Below, piece by piece: positions 49,831 to 57,920 of a stretch of 64,000 bases of DNA. The DNA lies in NCBI GenBank assembly GCA_012845835.1, contig JABAKD010000026.1, positions 5,380,014 to 5,444,013 of the forward strand. Direction: 5' to 3'. Each line of letters opens with the position of its first letter. The first letter of the stretch is position 1. The position numbers and the translations under genes were made by a program. Under the pieces are notes generated by a model. That model did not search any database, had not been told where the DNA came from, and saw only the letters and a list, made by a program, of their open reading frames with translations. This stretch comes from Undaria pinnatifida. Lineage: Eukaryota; Sar; Phaeophyceae; Laminariales; Alariaceae.

Positions 49831-50628
49831 CAGAAGCACCAGCAGCACCAGTCGTAGCAGCAACGTCAATTTTTGACGCTTCATCTCCAACGGGAGAGCC
49901 GCTTCCCTAGCAGCGAAACAATCACTGACAAGCTTGGTAGAGCACACGCGCGACCTCTCCGCACTCCCATGCCTATGCTTCTGCAGGCTAGTTCTTGATA
50001 TCTCGTACAAGTACTCATGTGTGTGCCTCTGGTGAGACCAATTTCGGCACCTACGATACAGAGTACTGCTGCTGTACGTGCCGCGTACCATGCCAAAAAT
50101 ATGGTCTGTAATATAGCAACCGTTGTCTCGTTAATATGAATATAAAAAAGTCATTATGTTGACGAATGTATAAATAAGAATGAAAATGCTCAATTTTTTG
50201 TCGCTGTTTCGAATACACTACGAGTACTGTACTTGACTTTAGAGTCCGGCGCGCTCAGAATTTTTCAGAATAAGAATAAACAGAGGTTACTACGTACATA
50301 CCACAATTGTCTGGTGTATAAGCAAGCCAACCTGCTGACACGCCACCCCGCCCAATGCACACGTATCCTGGTCACCTTCTACAGGAGTCCCGACCTCTCC
50401 GAAAATAGACCTGACGATCTCCTCCCTATAGTCGGCATCCGGCCTCACACGAGCCTGGACCCTTTCCATGAATCCTGGTGTTTTCGCGTTTGAAGCTGTT
50501 TCAGCGGGAGGGGACTCTGACCCAACTCGTGCGGAGTTTCCGTGAGCGGACTCATCCATCCCTTCGGGTCCGCCATCATCCAGCAGCATTTCTCGCGGTG
50601 GTATATCTACCATCATCCCTGCTTGCAT
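26329..50628 (-). CDS. GRAM-VASt-transmembrane protein, Aster/GRAMD1/Lam-like
   Basis: Ten minus-strand exons: 50628-50376, 39598-39478, 37193-37005, 36126-36029, 33683-33370, 32154-31954, 30998-30799, 29404-29257, 27827-27704, 26954-26329. All phases match; the sum is 2274 bases, 757 residues. The GRAM domain is spread over exons 1-3: DYREEIVRSIFGEVG, DFSCAVVSRILLHGRMYVT, FVCFYSNLFGFEKIIKIPF, then KEKTALFIPNAIAIIT. Exons 4-6 are a Ser/Gly-rich linker. The VASt (StAR-like lipid-transfer) domain fills exons 6-9: AELSCQLQMFFSLFISNDA, GMTREIRFVHPISAPIGPN, PMSDYFQIDDRCVV, KFFKSTMFKKTIEA. Exon 10 has a basic/Pro-rich segment and one membrane helix (WLFSLSAIPWLLLTFVFLW, about residue 676). Family members sit in the ER at membrane contacts and move sterols. 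The exon 3/4 junction is the weakest: its donor is AG|GTCACC. Exon 8 uses a GC donor (GAG|GCAAGC). Intron 1 is about 10.8 kb. Confidence 0.9.
28470..28950 (+). repeat. Copy 1 of a ~480-bp dispersed repeat (inverted partner at 45360)
   Basis: Contains, in order, ATACACTCCAGCTG, GTCGAAACTCATCTTTGCAA, GATCGCGCGTATTACGGG, TGTGTCCTCATTAAGGATAT, AACAGGGTGATGTTAATCAG, ACCGGTGAGAGGAGG, TTTTGATCAAAA, a long poly-G run and CAATTTGTGCGTGGAAGCTA. The whole block recurs inverted at 45360-45840. Its first ~130 bases also occur near 47320-47455, with fragments near 6780-6860, 10880-10920 and 49400-49470. It lies in an intron of the GRAM-VASt gene. Confidence 0.85.
29555..29648 (-). repeat. Degenerate copy of exon 8 acceptor junction (GRAM-VASt gene)
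   Basis: On the minus strand this repeats the acceptor and first ~60 bases of exon 8 (29404): GCAGCTGCCATCTCTACGG, GAGCACGGTCTGATCATCG, AGACGTCT, then ACACTTGA and GGACATCCC. It would encode LYGEHGLIIETS as exon 8 does, then hits a TGA stop. Similarity continues into the upstream intron. It lies about 230 bases upstream of the real exon and is not a usable exon. Confidence 0.8.
29885..30245 (+). repeat. Two tandem copies of a ~240-bp unit
   Basis: Both copies carry AGTCTCCGACCTCT, then CGCAATCCTCGCTCTCAC, TGAGCTATA(C/T)TTTCAATA, ACACATAGAT and AAACGGCCGAACT. The copies start near 29885 and 30126, inside intron 7 of the GRAM-VASt gene. Confidence 0.75.
30315..30407 (-). repeat. Degenerate copy of exon 7 donor junction (GRAM-VASt gene)
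   Basis: About 90 bases nearly identical (roughly 90 percent by eye) to the 3' end of exon 7 and its 5' splice site (30799-30890). Plus-strand landmarks shared by both: TCGTTCTGTTGGGTCCTATT, GGGGCAG and TTTCCCGGGTCATGCCCAGG. A one-base insertion (CGGAGTGCACG versus CGGGTGCACG) shifts the frame, so it cannot serve as an exon. Confidence 0.85.
31066..31200. repeat. GGTCCCTCTATAGTGCCGG palindromic element
   Basis: Starts TGGTCCCTCTATAGTGCCGG and ends in CACTTACCGGCAC. Internal words are GTGCCTGTGACATG, GGAGTAGTGCTGGTTGCCG and CTATAGTGCCGGT. It is closely related to the element at 32440-32590. Confidence 0.65.
31715..31765 (-). repeat. Degenerate copy of exon 6 donor junction (GRAM-VASt gene)
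   Basis: Minus-strand GAAGCTTTCGTGCGCATTGC AG|GTGTGAGGGGTACC parallels the end of exon 6 (GAACTTTCGTGCCAATTGCA G|GTAAGAGCGGTACC). It lies about 220 bases downstream of the real donor at 31954. Identity is about 80 percent by eye over 45 bases and spans the junction. Confidence 0.7.
32440..32590. repeat. GGTCCCTCTATAGTGC palindromic element
   Basis: Same family as 31066-31200. Internal words GGAGTAGTGCAGGTTGCCGC and TATAGTGCCGGTGCTTCCCT are almost shared. It ends in ATAGAGGGACCA, the reverse complement of the TGGTCCCTCTAT start of the other copy, which suggests short terminal inverted repeats. Confidence 0.65.
32947..33050 (+). repeat. 22-bp minisatellite, about 4.7 copies
   Basis: Near-perfect tandem copies of the unit AGAGTAGGCCATACCTATTG + AT. 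They lie in the intron between exons 5 and 6 of the GRAM-VASt gene. Confidence 0.95.
34628..34891 (-). other. Orphan open frame with a membrane helix inside intron 4
   Basis: An ATG-initiated frame of 87 codons with a hydrophobic segment (PLLIFVPVACFLFSLFARLL) followed by SSTSTTTTAVVAVYDN and an acidic stretch. Codon use looks gene-like. It cannot be a cassette exon of the surrounding GRAM-VASt gene, because its only plausible donor (TTCAG|GTAGCG) is phase 2 while the next exon needs phase 1. The upstream sequence is a poly-G run, with no clear acceptor. It may be an unrelated small gene, a relic, or chance. Confidence 0.25.
35180..35480. repeat. Two imperfect ~170-bp tandem repeats
   Basis: Shared blocks: CTTGCA(T/C)CTTG(A/G)CG, CGCAG(C/T)CG(A/T)CAA, AAACCTAG(T/C)A, TTGACGG(G/T) and AGACCGTCA. 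Related sequence appears near 39890-39990 and 45205-45265 (CCTTGACGGAACAAAACTAG), so this is another dispersed family. It lies in an intron of the GRAM-VASt gene. Confidence 0.6.
35742..35815 (+). repeat. Dispersed repeat, TCCGGCGGATGGGGAA family
   Basis: The core TCTTCCGGCGAATGGGGAAT is followed by AATAAAGCTTAAGCTCACAC and TTCCAGCTATTTTCATACA. It matches the element at 59548-59640 nearly end to end and, more briefly, 51075-51125. The latter two are preceded by a long poly-T, which hints at retroposed sequences. Confidence 0.65.
37376..37445 (-). repeat. Degenerate copy of exon 3 acceptor junction (GRAM-VASt gene)
   Basis: Plus-strand CCTTCGCGATGCATCTCATG, then TGGCTGCATTTAGGG, parallels CCTTCGTGATGCATCGCATG, TGGCTGCATTCAGGG at the start of exon 3 (37193). 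The copy includes the acceptor (minus strand ATGCAG|CCACATG) and would encode CSHMRC before diverging. It lies about 190 bases upstream of the true exon. Confidence 0.8.
39072..39477 (-). repeat. Array of duplicated exon 2 donor junctions (GRAM-VASt gene)
   Basis: Minus strand, downstream of the exon 2 donor (CCCTTTTG|GTGAGTTGTAAGC at 39478). About eight to ten imperfect 25-30 base units repeat the junction, each reading roughly AAGATACC-TTTTTG-GTGAG-TTGTAAGC. A longer copy at 39072-39145 also repeats 30 bases of exon sequence (TCTTCGGGTTCGACAAGATC, ATGAAGAT; compare exon 2 TCTTCGGATTCGAGAAGATC). Many units keep an intact GGTGAG. One copy of the 57-bp dispersed repeat (about 39236-39283) interrupts the array. 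Confidence 0.75.
40659..40818. repeat. CATACAT 7-bp microsatellite
   Basis: About 160 bases of ACATCAT units with occasional TTCATCAT and CTCAT variants. Confidence 0.95.
41399..41612 (+). repeat. Perfectly spaced 107-bp tandem duplication
   Basis: Two copies starting at AGCTCGGCCGAACGCCTATC (41399 and 41506) and ending CAAGCCAGCGTGTTT. Only about five to six differences are seen, so the duplication is recent. No coding function was recognised. Confidence 0.9.
43855..44475 (+). repeat. About three diverged ~200-bp tandem repeats with CCAAT motifs
   Basis: Each unit has GCCAATCA(C/G) near its start, then GGGGTTGG(G), TTCCACAC(C/T)GTG, GGT(A/G)TCGACCC or GGTATCAATCC, GTTCCCG and a partly palindromic block GGGGATGGGACCCTATCGTC CCC. 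Identity between units is about 60-70 percent by eye. The array lies in intron 1 of the GRAM-VASt gene. Confidence 0.7.
45360..45840 (-). repeat. Copy 2 of the ~480-bp dispersed repeat, inverted
   Basis: The reverse complement of 28470-28950, colinear across the poly-C/poly-G tract and the TTTTGATCAAAA palindrome. An extra partial copy of its poly-C end lies immediately to the left (45290-45360; TTTCCACGCACAGGTTGAGC). With copy 1 it forms a 17-kb-spaced inverted pair inside one gene. Confidence 0.85.
47935..48330. repeat. GTGTGATAA-type imperfect tandem repeats
   Basis: Three units of about 60-70 bases around 48140-48320 share GGGTGTGATAA, (G)GTGTA(G/A)TGGCAG, TAGTGGTTGG(A/G)GGTTTTG and CACTCCA(G/A)G. 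The left part (47935-48020) contains CCACACCCCCGGTGATAACA and its near complement GTGTTATAATCCGGGGGGGT, a possible hairpin. A related inverted block lies at 48725-48875. Confidence 0.6.
49797..49855. repeat. CAG trinucleotide run
   Basis: About ten pure CAG units, then degenerate CAG/GAG/AAG/CAC units. A similar degenerate CAG tract lies at 58720-58835. Confidence 0.95.
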
Positions 50629-51711
50629 CGCGGCTGTCGCCACGGGGTAGAGAGCCGGCACAACCAAGCTTGCACGGTTTGTCCCACGGAGGGAATGTGA
50701 GATGACTGCTACACTATAATGCCCTCTAATTTTAAGATGGGTTTCATTTGAATTTGAAAGCTTTGAAGGGAGGGGAAGAGTTGGATCCGGGGTTGACTGA
50801 TTCTTATTTTGGCTACGCGTACTCGTATTTTATTGTTTTTGGGGCCTTTTTTTTTCCTTTTTTCCCTTTTTTTTTAAGCAGCTGATGATATATGATGAGG
50901 TTCCCCCGATTTTTTTCCCGCTGAACGGTGCCTCCAAGAGTATATGCTGCTGAAAGCGGACCGCTGTAAGCCGTATACCCCCAGACCACGACATCCCGCA
51001 GAAGCGGCGTAGCTGGTAGGTACGCTGAAATGCCGGTCGAACATTCACACTCACACTACTACCTACATAATAATAGTTTTTTTTTTTTTTTTTTTTTTGC
51101 ATCCTCCGGCGGATGGGGAAAAACGTACTTTTGTCTTTCGTAGAGCTGGAAATCGATGCTCGTATCGACGGTATACAAGTATGAATGAGGTACTTCATAA
51201 AATTATTCGGTACTCCTTAGAAGGAGCAGTCCTGGAGGGGACGCAGGGTATTTGTCGGTGCTGGGCAGGCACTGTCCTTAGGTTCGAGGCATAGACTATC
51301 ATCCATCATTCGCAAATAATTAGCTCTCCTCTCATAGCTCACACAAAAAACGAAAGGAAGGATAGAAACGCAACAACACCGGAACTACCTTGCTTGGGAT
51401 GCTCCAAAGATCCTTCATTTATGTACATAGAGCACCATTCTTCATTGTATTCTCGACCAAGTGTTAGGGAGCCTTTTGACGTTTCGTGGCGTATTATGAA
51501 AAAGGCATACGAGTACAAGGTGTAACATCATCTGATTCAGCCGTCGACGCATCGTCACACCAACTGAGTGAGGGTTTATTTTCGGATCGCCCGCAAAACA
51601 ACGTCACCACATCTTCTTGGTAGTGGGTACGAGGCTATACGAAAAGCGTTGGTGACGATATATGCATAGGTCTATGTAGAACATGATCTTCGTTTTTTTT
51701 TGGCTCGCTGC
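50629..51711. other. Upstream flank of the GRAM-VASt gene
   Basis: About 1.1 kb between the GRAM-VASt start codon and the LTR retrotransposon. It should hold the promoter and 5' UTR, but I recognise no core motif. A poly-T followed by TCCTCCGGCGGATGGGGAAA (51070-51122) is a member of a dispersed family also found at 59548 and 35742. Confidence 0.45.
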
Positions 51712-51980
51712 TGTCAAGATACGGCCTCGAAAGGCCTGTAATTATCCGAAATTGAGATCATTTGGATGGGTTTCGAATGATAAGGTTGGCGTTTTATATT
51801 CGGGAAGGTTAGGAAATAGATCGGAGGCACGTACCTCCGATCTCAGAAGCTATCCGGGGCTATGGTGGAATCGAAAAAAGCTACGTCTCTACGAAGGCAA
51901 AGAAAGTGAGTACTCTCCGAGGACCTGCTCAATTGGCAAACATGCAGGGGGCACTCTGCGTCCCCACCTATAACCTTACA
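51712..51980 (+). repeat. 5' LTR of the gypsy-type element
   Basis: 269 bases from TGTCAAGATACGG to TAACCTTACA, starting TG and ending CA. It differs from the 3' LTR at about 13 positions with no indel (about 95 percent identity by eye). It contains the small palindrome GGAGGCACGTACCTCC. Confidence 0.9.
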
Positions 51981-52380
51981 TACGGCGTCGACGGCAGGAC
52001 AGAAAGAAAAATTAATGGTCGACAAGATTAGCTACCTCGTCCCCCTTCTCCAAGATGCATAACGGAAAAGAGCCTCCTCGGGTGAAAACAATATTGCCAC
52101 TTGCCCGAGCCCCGCCCCAGAAGACGCCCACAGGGTCTACGGACCCTGCTTCGTCTTTTAACACGCTAACCCACGTGTTTCAGGCTACGTCTGCCCCAGT
52201 GGCACAGGAAGAAGATCCGACACTGCGCGACGGGCCAGTGGTGACGCCACGGCCCCCAGCCTGATCAGCTGGACGCTGTTCCCGTAAATTTACGGAAGAA
52301 TCGCGCCTCTCGTCAAGCAGAAACAGCTCAGAGCCCCTGCCCCTTCGGGCGCAGTTAGAGTTTTTTTCTTGCGATAATAC

Positions 52381-52965
52381 GCCAAAGAGCGAAGAGGCCT
52401 CGACGCGAGAAACCGTGGGTTCGGACTCGCGTTGTGCTCCCGAGGCCTGGTGTTCCTGAGGGGGACACTACAGGCCCAAAGAGCCGAGGACTGGTGTTCC
52501 CAGAGGGGGACATTGCAGACCCGAATGTCCAACGGGGCTACCGACGGGTTGGCACCGTCGGTGTTGGACTCTTTTTCGGGCACAGCGAGGGCGGCTTCTT
52601 ACGAGTTTCCCCCAGCGAGTGAGGAGGACCCGAGGCGAGAAACCCCGGGTTCGGACTCGCATCTTGCTCCCGAAGCCTGGTGCCCCCCAAGGGGACACTA
52701 TAGGCCCAAAGAGCCGAGGACTGGTGTTCCCAGAAGGGGACATTGCAGACCCACAAATGTCCAACGAGGCTACCGACGGGTTGGCACCGTCAGTTTTTGC
52801 CATTTTTCGGGCGCAGTTAGAGCGGATTCTCGCGCTTTTCCGCCAACGAGCGAAGAAGACCCGAGGCGAGACACCACGGGTTCGGATTCGCGTCGTGCTC
52901 CCGAGGCCTGGTGTTCCCAGAGGGGCACATTCCAGGCCCAAATTCCAACACGGCTTTTGACCATT
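52381..52965 (+). repeat. ~229-bp tandem repeats inside the retrotransposon
   Basis: About 2.5 copies starting near 52395, 52624 and 52853. Shared blocks: GGCGAGAAACC, GGGTTCGGACTCGC, CCCGAGGCCTGGTGTTCCC, GGCCCAAAGAGCCGAGGAC and TACCGACGGGTTGGCACCGT. All three frames translate into Pro/Arg-rich repeats. Coding status is unclear. Confidence 0.85.
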
Positions 52966-52979
52966 CTCTCGAATACTCC

Positions 52980-53465
52980 ACAGGCAAAGTGGTGTTATAC
53001 TGGCAGCCCCCATCCTATTTTCCACCGTGGTCCCCTTCGTCGTTTGCCGTGGACGACGTGCCATATTCTTGCGCGGAGCAGTACATGTTGGCCGAAAAGA
53101 CCAGGCTTTTCCAAAACCATCGAGCACTCGGGCTCATCATGTCGTCGCCTAGTCCAAGAACACGCAAACGCTTCGGTCGAGGCGTGCGCAACTTTGACTC
53201 CGCTGTTGGGGACAGGGAGAAGCAAAAAGCCGTGTTATCTGGCACCTACGCCAAATTCACGCAGAATCCAGCCATAAAAAAATCACCTTTTGAGCTCTGG
53301 CATCAAGCTTTTGGATGAATCCAGCCCTCTGGACCCAGTGTGGGGCATTGGTCTCCGCGCGTATGGCCCCAGGGCCAACAACCCATGCCAGGGGAGAGGA
53401 AAAACTTGCTCGGTGAGGCACTTTCTACCGTTCGCGAAGCTATTCGCGACAATGAGACCGGGTCG
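52980..53465 (+). pseudogene. NADAR (YbiA/DUF1768-like) domain captured in the retrotransposon, frameshifted
   Basis: The reading frame starting near 52980 gives VVLYWQPP, SPSSFAVDDVPYSCAEQYML, AEKTRLFQNHRALGLIMSS, SPRTRKRFGRGVRNFD and GTYAKFTQNPAIK. After a frameshift at a run of seven A's (about 53275-53281) it continues LLDESSPLDPVWGIGLRAYG. After a second shift near 53398 it reads KNLLGEALSTVREAIRD. These are the family landmarks in order: the 'sPF..d...y.saEQym..eK' start, the 'sP...K..gR.v..Fd' centre, 'KF.QNP', 'D..WGIGL' and 'N.LG.aLm.VR'. NADAR proteins act on N-glycosidic bonds in ADP-ribose and riboflavin metabolism. Here the frame is broken, so no active protein is expected from this copy. 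Confidence 0.85.
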
Positions 53466-53469
53466 GCGC

Positions 53470-54870
53470 ACCCAGCCTCCCCTAGTCGGTTCCGCACCTG
53501 CATTGCGAATGCAAGAATCAACAAATCTCGTCCGCACGGCGGCCGAGCCGTTAACAGCGGCCAGCCCTCGCAAAGCTTCTCCTTCGGCGTTTTCGACCTA
53601 TTTCTCGGGCGCGTTGGCCAATTAAAAGCCGTGGACTTTTGGAGATAGCTTCTGGCGTCGGCACTGACCTTGCGCTGTCAAAACATGGCCCCTGTTTCGT
53701 CAAGGGTACTGTGACGCTGGACGACGTTCTGTTCACTATGAAAATCGCGTATATCAGTCGAGCAACGCTCGACTCGGAGAAGCACTGGACTCCTCTAGAT
53801 TTGGGGACCGGCAGCATTGTTTGGGTTCCCAAACGCCTCCGAGGGTACTGAGGGGAACAAAGTTCCGCATATCATCCGGCCACAAAACACAAGAGAGCAT
53901 TGGCAGAGTGGGGACCCTCAATGCACGAGTCCAGCGGTAGCTTGAGTTCGTCACCGCGTTCGATTGCACACTCGAGTACCGCAAAGGCAGAGCCAACGGC
54001 ATCGCCGATTTTTCCGGCCCGTTTTCCGGAGCCTGCTACGGAGTACGACCGCAGTGGCTTGACAAACTTCAACCTCGTGGGGTTGACAAGCCCCAACCCC
54101 GTTGGAGATAGCGGTATCTACCTCCTACGGACCCGCGGGCTGCGCGCTCTCTCCTCGCCGATCCCAGGGGTCGGTTTGGGTGGACTCGCGCCCCTCGCCG
54201 AAAGCACTGTCTTGAGTGGGCTCGTGCCCGACAACGAAAGCACTGTTTCGGGTTAATTCGAGCTCCTCGCCGAAAGCATTGTCTTGGGTGGGCTCATGCC
54301 CCGCACTGAACATGCTGCCTTGGGTGGGCTCCCTCTCACCTCTACCGCATTTCACGATTTTTGCACACACGAGCCACGTATAAGGGTTGACGGCCTTTCT
54401 GCTTCCACGGGGAGAGTCGTCGCTCGTGTTTCTGCCTCCGTCGCCACTACCGAAGGCTGTGCGGGCCGCGGGTCCATTTCGCCTGCCGCTGACACCGTTT
54501 TCGCTTCGGTTTTTGCCATACCCATCGAGGGCGGCACGGGCTCCGCAGAAGCCCCGGCTGCAGCGACGCCTATCGCACAGCCGACTACTCTATCCCGGAG
54601 TTCTACAAAAGATGCCCCCCGCCGCAACCACCGGTTCGACTGTGTCCGTCTCCGCCTTGCTTGGCACTCCAGCCCCTCCGTCGTCGACGACGCGCCGATG
54701 AACAGCGACAGCAATGGGTAATGCACCTCCGGTGTAGATTATGGATTTGGGCCCCGTGGGCCCTCCCGACCATCTTCCAGACGAGGCACAACCCCGCCGC
54801 GAGTCCCACGGCCACGGCCGATCCCATCGACCGCCGCGACCCCTGCTCTTGCCGATTCACCGGTCCGCAC
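53470..54870 (+). other. Unassigned middle region of the retrotransposon
   Basis: Several Ser/Thr/Ala/Pro-rich frames without recognisable domains (for example 53639-53851 and 54284-54721). This is where protease, reverse transcriptase and RNase H would be expected. I see no YxDD box and no aspartic-protease DTG/DSG in a convincing setting. A repeated phrase near 54165-54340 (CTCGCCGAAAGCA(C/T)TGTCT, TGGGTGGGCTC) shows short internal duplications. Confidence 0.5.
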
Positions 54871-54871
54871 G

Positions 54872-57234
54872 GTGCCACTACCGTCCGCCGGCGACCACGC
54901 AGAGCGTATATGGGAACTCCTCTCTTACGACTCACGCCTTTTCCTGGTGACACGCCGACTGCACATACATACAAGGTCGGACGCCCTCGGCGACGCTGCT
55001 GAATTGCGGTTCGCTGATTCCGTCGCGCGTTATTCACATGCCGATTGGAAGCGAGAGCAGCATGCTGAGCCGACGTGTCACGCCATGATGCGTTACGTCT
55101 CTATCGGCCGGCCATCGGTCCTGCCGCCCGACTTTTTGGCATCCTAACACTCGCACAAGCGTCCATCCCTCTCAGACATCAAGGAGCTGGCAGATAAGGG
55201 TCGACTACATAAAACCGATGACGATATCTCGTACTCGTCCGTAACCCGACACTGCCGCCAACAAGCTCTGACAAACCCAACTCTGTGGGGCGAGCTGCTT
55301 GCTTGCTAAACAACGAGCCAGTTCGCCTCTACGTTCCCCTGCCCATGCGCCCTTGGATCATGCAAGCTTGTCACTCGACGGCCTCTTGCCACCTTGGCAC
55401 TACGCACACGTTGCGTATGCTGGAGCGTTTTTATTGGTGGATTGGCATGAATGTGTGCACCCCGTGGTGGCTTCTCCATTGCTTGAAGTGCAAAGCGCGG
55501 AAAACCCCACGGCTGACTGTCCGCTGGCCCATCATCACAATGCCTTTGCCGGAAGGTCCAGGTGTCGCCGTCAGTGTTGACTACTTCGGCCCCCTTCCGG
55601 TCACACCGCGAGGCAACACCTACATCCTGCTGTTCACTGATCGCTTCAGTCGTTGGGCCGACATGTTCCCCGTCACTGCCGCTGAGTTCACCGCGGAGGG
55701 TACAGCCAATATCCTGGTGAACCAATACACCCCCTTGTGGGGGTGCCCGCGCACCATACTCTCGGACAACCGACTGCAGTTCTGCTCCAAGCTTTCACAA
55801 GCTGTATATCAGCTGTTGGGTGTGCACAAGCTTGCTGCAAGCTCCTATCATCCCAACTGTAACGGGGGCGTTGAGCAGATGAACCACACTATGACCCATA
55901 TGCTGGCTATGGTCGTCAACGAGCGACAAGACGATTGGGACTTGCATCTGCCCCACGTAAAATTCGCTTACAACAATTCCGTTAGCGCGGCGACGGGTCT
56001 GGCGCCCAACGAGGTCCACATGGGCAGACTCCTACGGCTCCCCCTGACGGTTTTCGACCGCACTGGTGTCGTGGGACACCAGAGTCTGACCCGTGACCAC
56101 CTGGCCTAGTGCGACTTGGCCACCTACCGGCAAAAGCGCGCGAACGACATTGTCCGCGCACACCACGCCCTCACCGTTTTCCGTGTTAACCGCAGAAACT
56201 CCGCCCTCGCCGACGCGCCGCGTCCAGTATCTAACTTCGCTGTGGGTGGTTGAGCATGGGTGTACAATTCTTCCTCTACCATCCGCCAGGGTGTGAAGGC
56301 GAACACCGACGCCAAGGTACTCAAGGCCAAACTCGCGCTTAACTGGACGGGCCCGTACAAGGTCCTGGCCGTCGGTCCCTGCTCCGCCGCCGAGACCCCG
56401 GACGGCTCGCCGCTTGGGCGCAACCTCCTCTACTTGGATCTCCCTTCCAACCTGCCCGGTTCAGACGCTCGTCCGCGTGTGGCCATCGGGCGCTGCAAAC
56501 CCTGTGCCAATCCCCACGACAGCGGGGACATGCCCAAATACCTACCGGCGGGGCTGACGCAGTACGTGCTCAACAATTTTTCCAAGAAGTCCCCGCCGTA
56601 CCACGTCACTCAAGACGATGTTTCGACTCCCCTCCAACGGCTGGAGGTGGAGCAGATCACTGGTCATCAGTAGGTACGGGGGCGAGATAGCGTCATCGCG
56701 GTGCTATACAAGACGAATTGGGCGGGACTCTCCGAACCTTCCTGGGAGCGGGAAATGGACTTCCACCTCTCCCGCTCCCGCATCTTGCGTTATTGGGCCG
56801 GAACCCCGGACCAGCACCGCCAAACCAACCGCCTCTACCGCCGAATGCGGATCGGGGCGGCACAGCGTGAGCTCTCCCGCAACAACGGGGAACGTTTCCT
56901 AGCGCCGGGCTACGCCTGTGTTCTCCGCGCCGATTGGCTCCGTCACTACCACGACACAGTACTCCCTAAGGGAGCCCACTTTTGGTACAAGGGAGACGAT
57001 GGGTTATGGCGGCTTGGGAAAATAAGCGCGAGCACTACCGAGGACAAGGTATACCTGATCCGCTTTCTGGACGAACCGGGACCGATCAAACCTCCTCTTC
57101 CCCCGGCGCGCTACACGACTTCGACGGGAGCCGTACGAGGCTCTTGGTGCTTGCAAGTTCACATCGCCAGTGCGTTTCCTCGGGGAATCCAACGTAACGT
57201 AGACGAATCTCGAGGCGCGACCGTGGCCAGTTGA
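54872..57234 (+). pseudogene. Gypsy-type integrase and chromodomain, interrupted by in-frame stops
   Basis: From 55285 to 57234 one frame carries the module. The zinc-binding N-terminus (CHLGTTHTLRMLERFYWWIG, then CLKCKARK) and the integrase core DDE residues are visible: Asp in VSVDYFGPLP, Asp in RTILSDNRLQF and Glu in NGGVEQMN. Next come a C-terminal GPYKVL region and a chromodomain (YKTNWAGLSEPSWERE, ILRYWAG). Stops interrupt the frame at about 56107 (TAG), 56251 (TGA) and 56671 (TAG). Upstream, 54872-55147 (DWKREQHAEPTCHAMMRYV) resembles the linker before integrase, then reaches a stop and a frame change. The core is well preserved, so decay may be recent. Integrase inserts element DNA; chromodomains steer insertion to chromatin marks. 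Confidence 0.88.
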
Positions 57235-57816
57235 CTTCCAAGCCGCCACTGCTCCTCGATAGTTCTTCAATTTTTTGGGTTATGAGGTTTGAGTTTTTGT
57301 GTTTGAGTTGTTTTTAGTGTCCTGAGGGTCTTCGTCGGGTTTTCGAGCGGTTCTTTCCATTCTTTTTTCTTTCTGTCCTGCCGAACCCCCTGCTCAGTGC
57401 CGGGCCAGGGTTCGGATAAAACACTGCTATCTGAGGCGCAGGGCTGTCGCTTTTTCGTCATTGTTCAATTTCGCCCTGCCGACGCCCTCCTCAGCCCAGA
57501 GCCGGGGGGCGACCAGGGTACCCTGTTCGCGCGTAACGTGGTACAGGGCTATGTACGGGTCTGTGTGGGATATTTCGTCTTTTGTGTGTTGTATTTGTTC
57601 TACTTTGTTTTTTTCGACTAAATACTTCCCCCCCTAGCGGGGCTGTAGGTGTTGCCACCTTCAATCCCGGGTATTTGTCGTTTCCTCGTCTAACCCCCCG
57701 CAATGGCGATGGCCCGCGGGAGGTTTTCGAATGACTTCTCCCTTGTGTTAGCGCCTGTCTTCCCCTCCATATCGACGAGGACTCGCCTCGCCAATGTACT
57801 TCTTCTGTGGTTGGTT

Positions 57817-57920
57817 TGCCGTAGAGCCTTTCCTGCCCCCCCCCGCCACACCGGCGGCATGCGGCAGGTTGTAGAGCCTTTTCTGCCCCCCCCCGCCACA
57901 CCGGCGGTACGCGGCAGGTT
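57817..57920 (+). repeat. Two tandem ~52-bp repeats before the 3' LTR
   Basis: The copies share TAGAGCCTTT(C/T)CTGCCCC, CCGCCACACCGGCGG and GCGGCAGGTTG. They lie in the non-coding tail of the retrotransposon. Confidence 0.85.

Larger units (their letters stand above)
39599..50375. other. 10.8-kb first intron of the GRAM-VASt gene
   Basis: No gene is supported on either strand. Contents in order: a CATACAT microsatellite (40659-40818), a 107-bp tandem duplication (41399-41612), AT-rich unique sequence (41650-43800), a CCAAT-containing satellite (43855-44475), the inverted copy of the 480-bp dispersed repeat (45360-45840), GTGTGATAA repeats (47935-48330) and a CAG run (49797-49855). The intron is assigned because exon 1 and exon 2 together give a continuous GRAM domain with matching phase 1. 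Confidence 0.75.

Noticed and set aside
55306-55725. Minus-strand frame over the integrase
   Set aside because: Antisense shadow of the integrase core.
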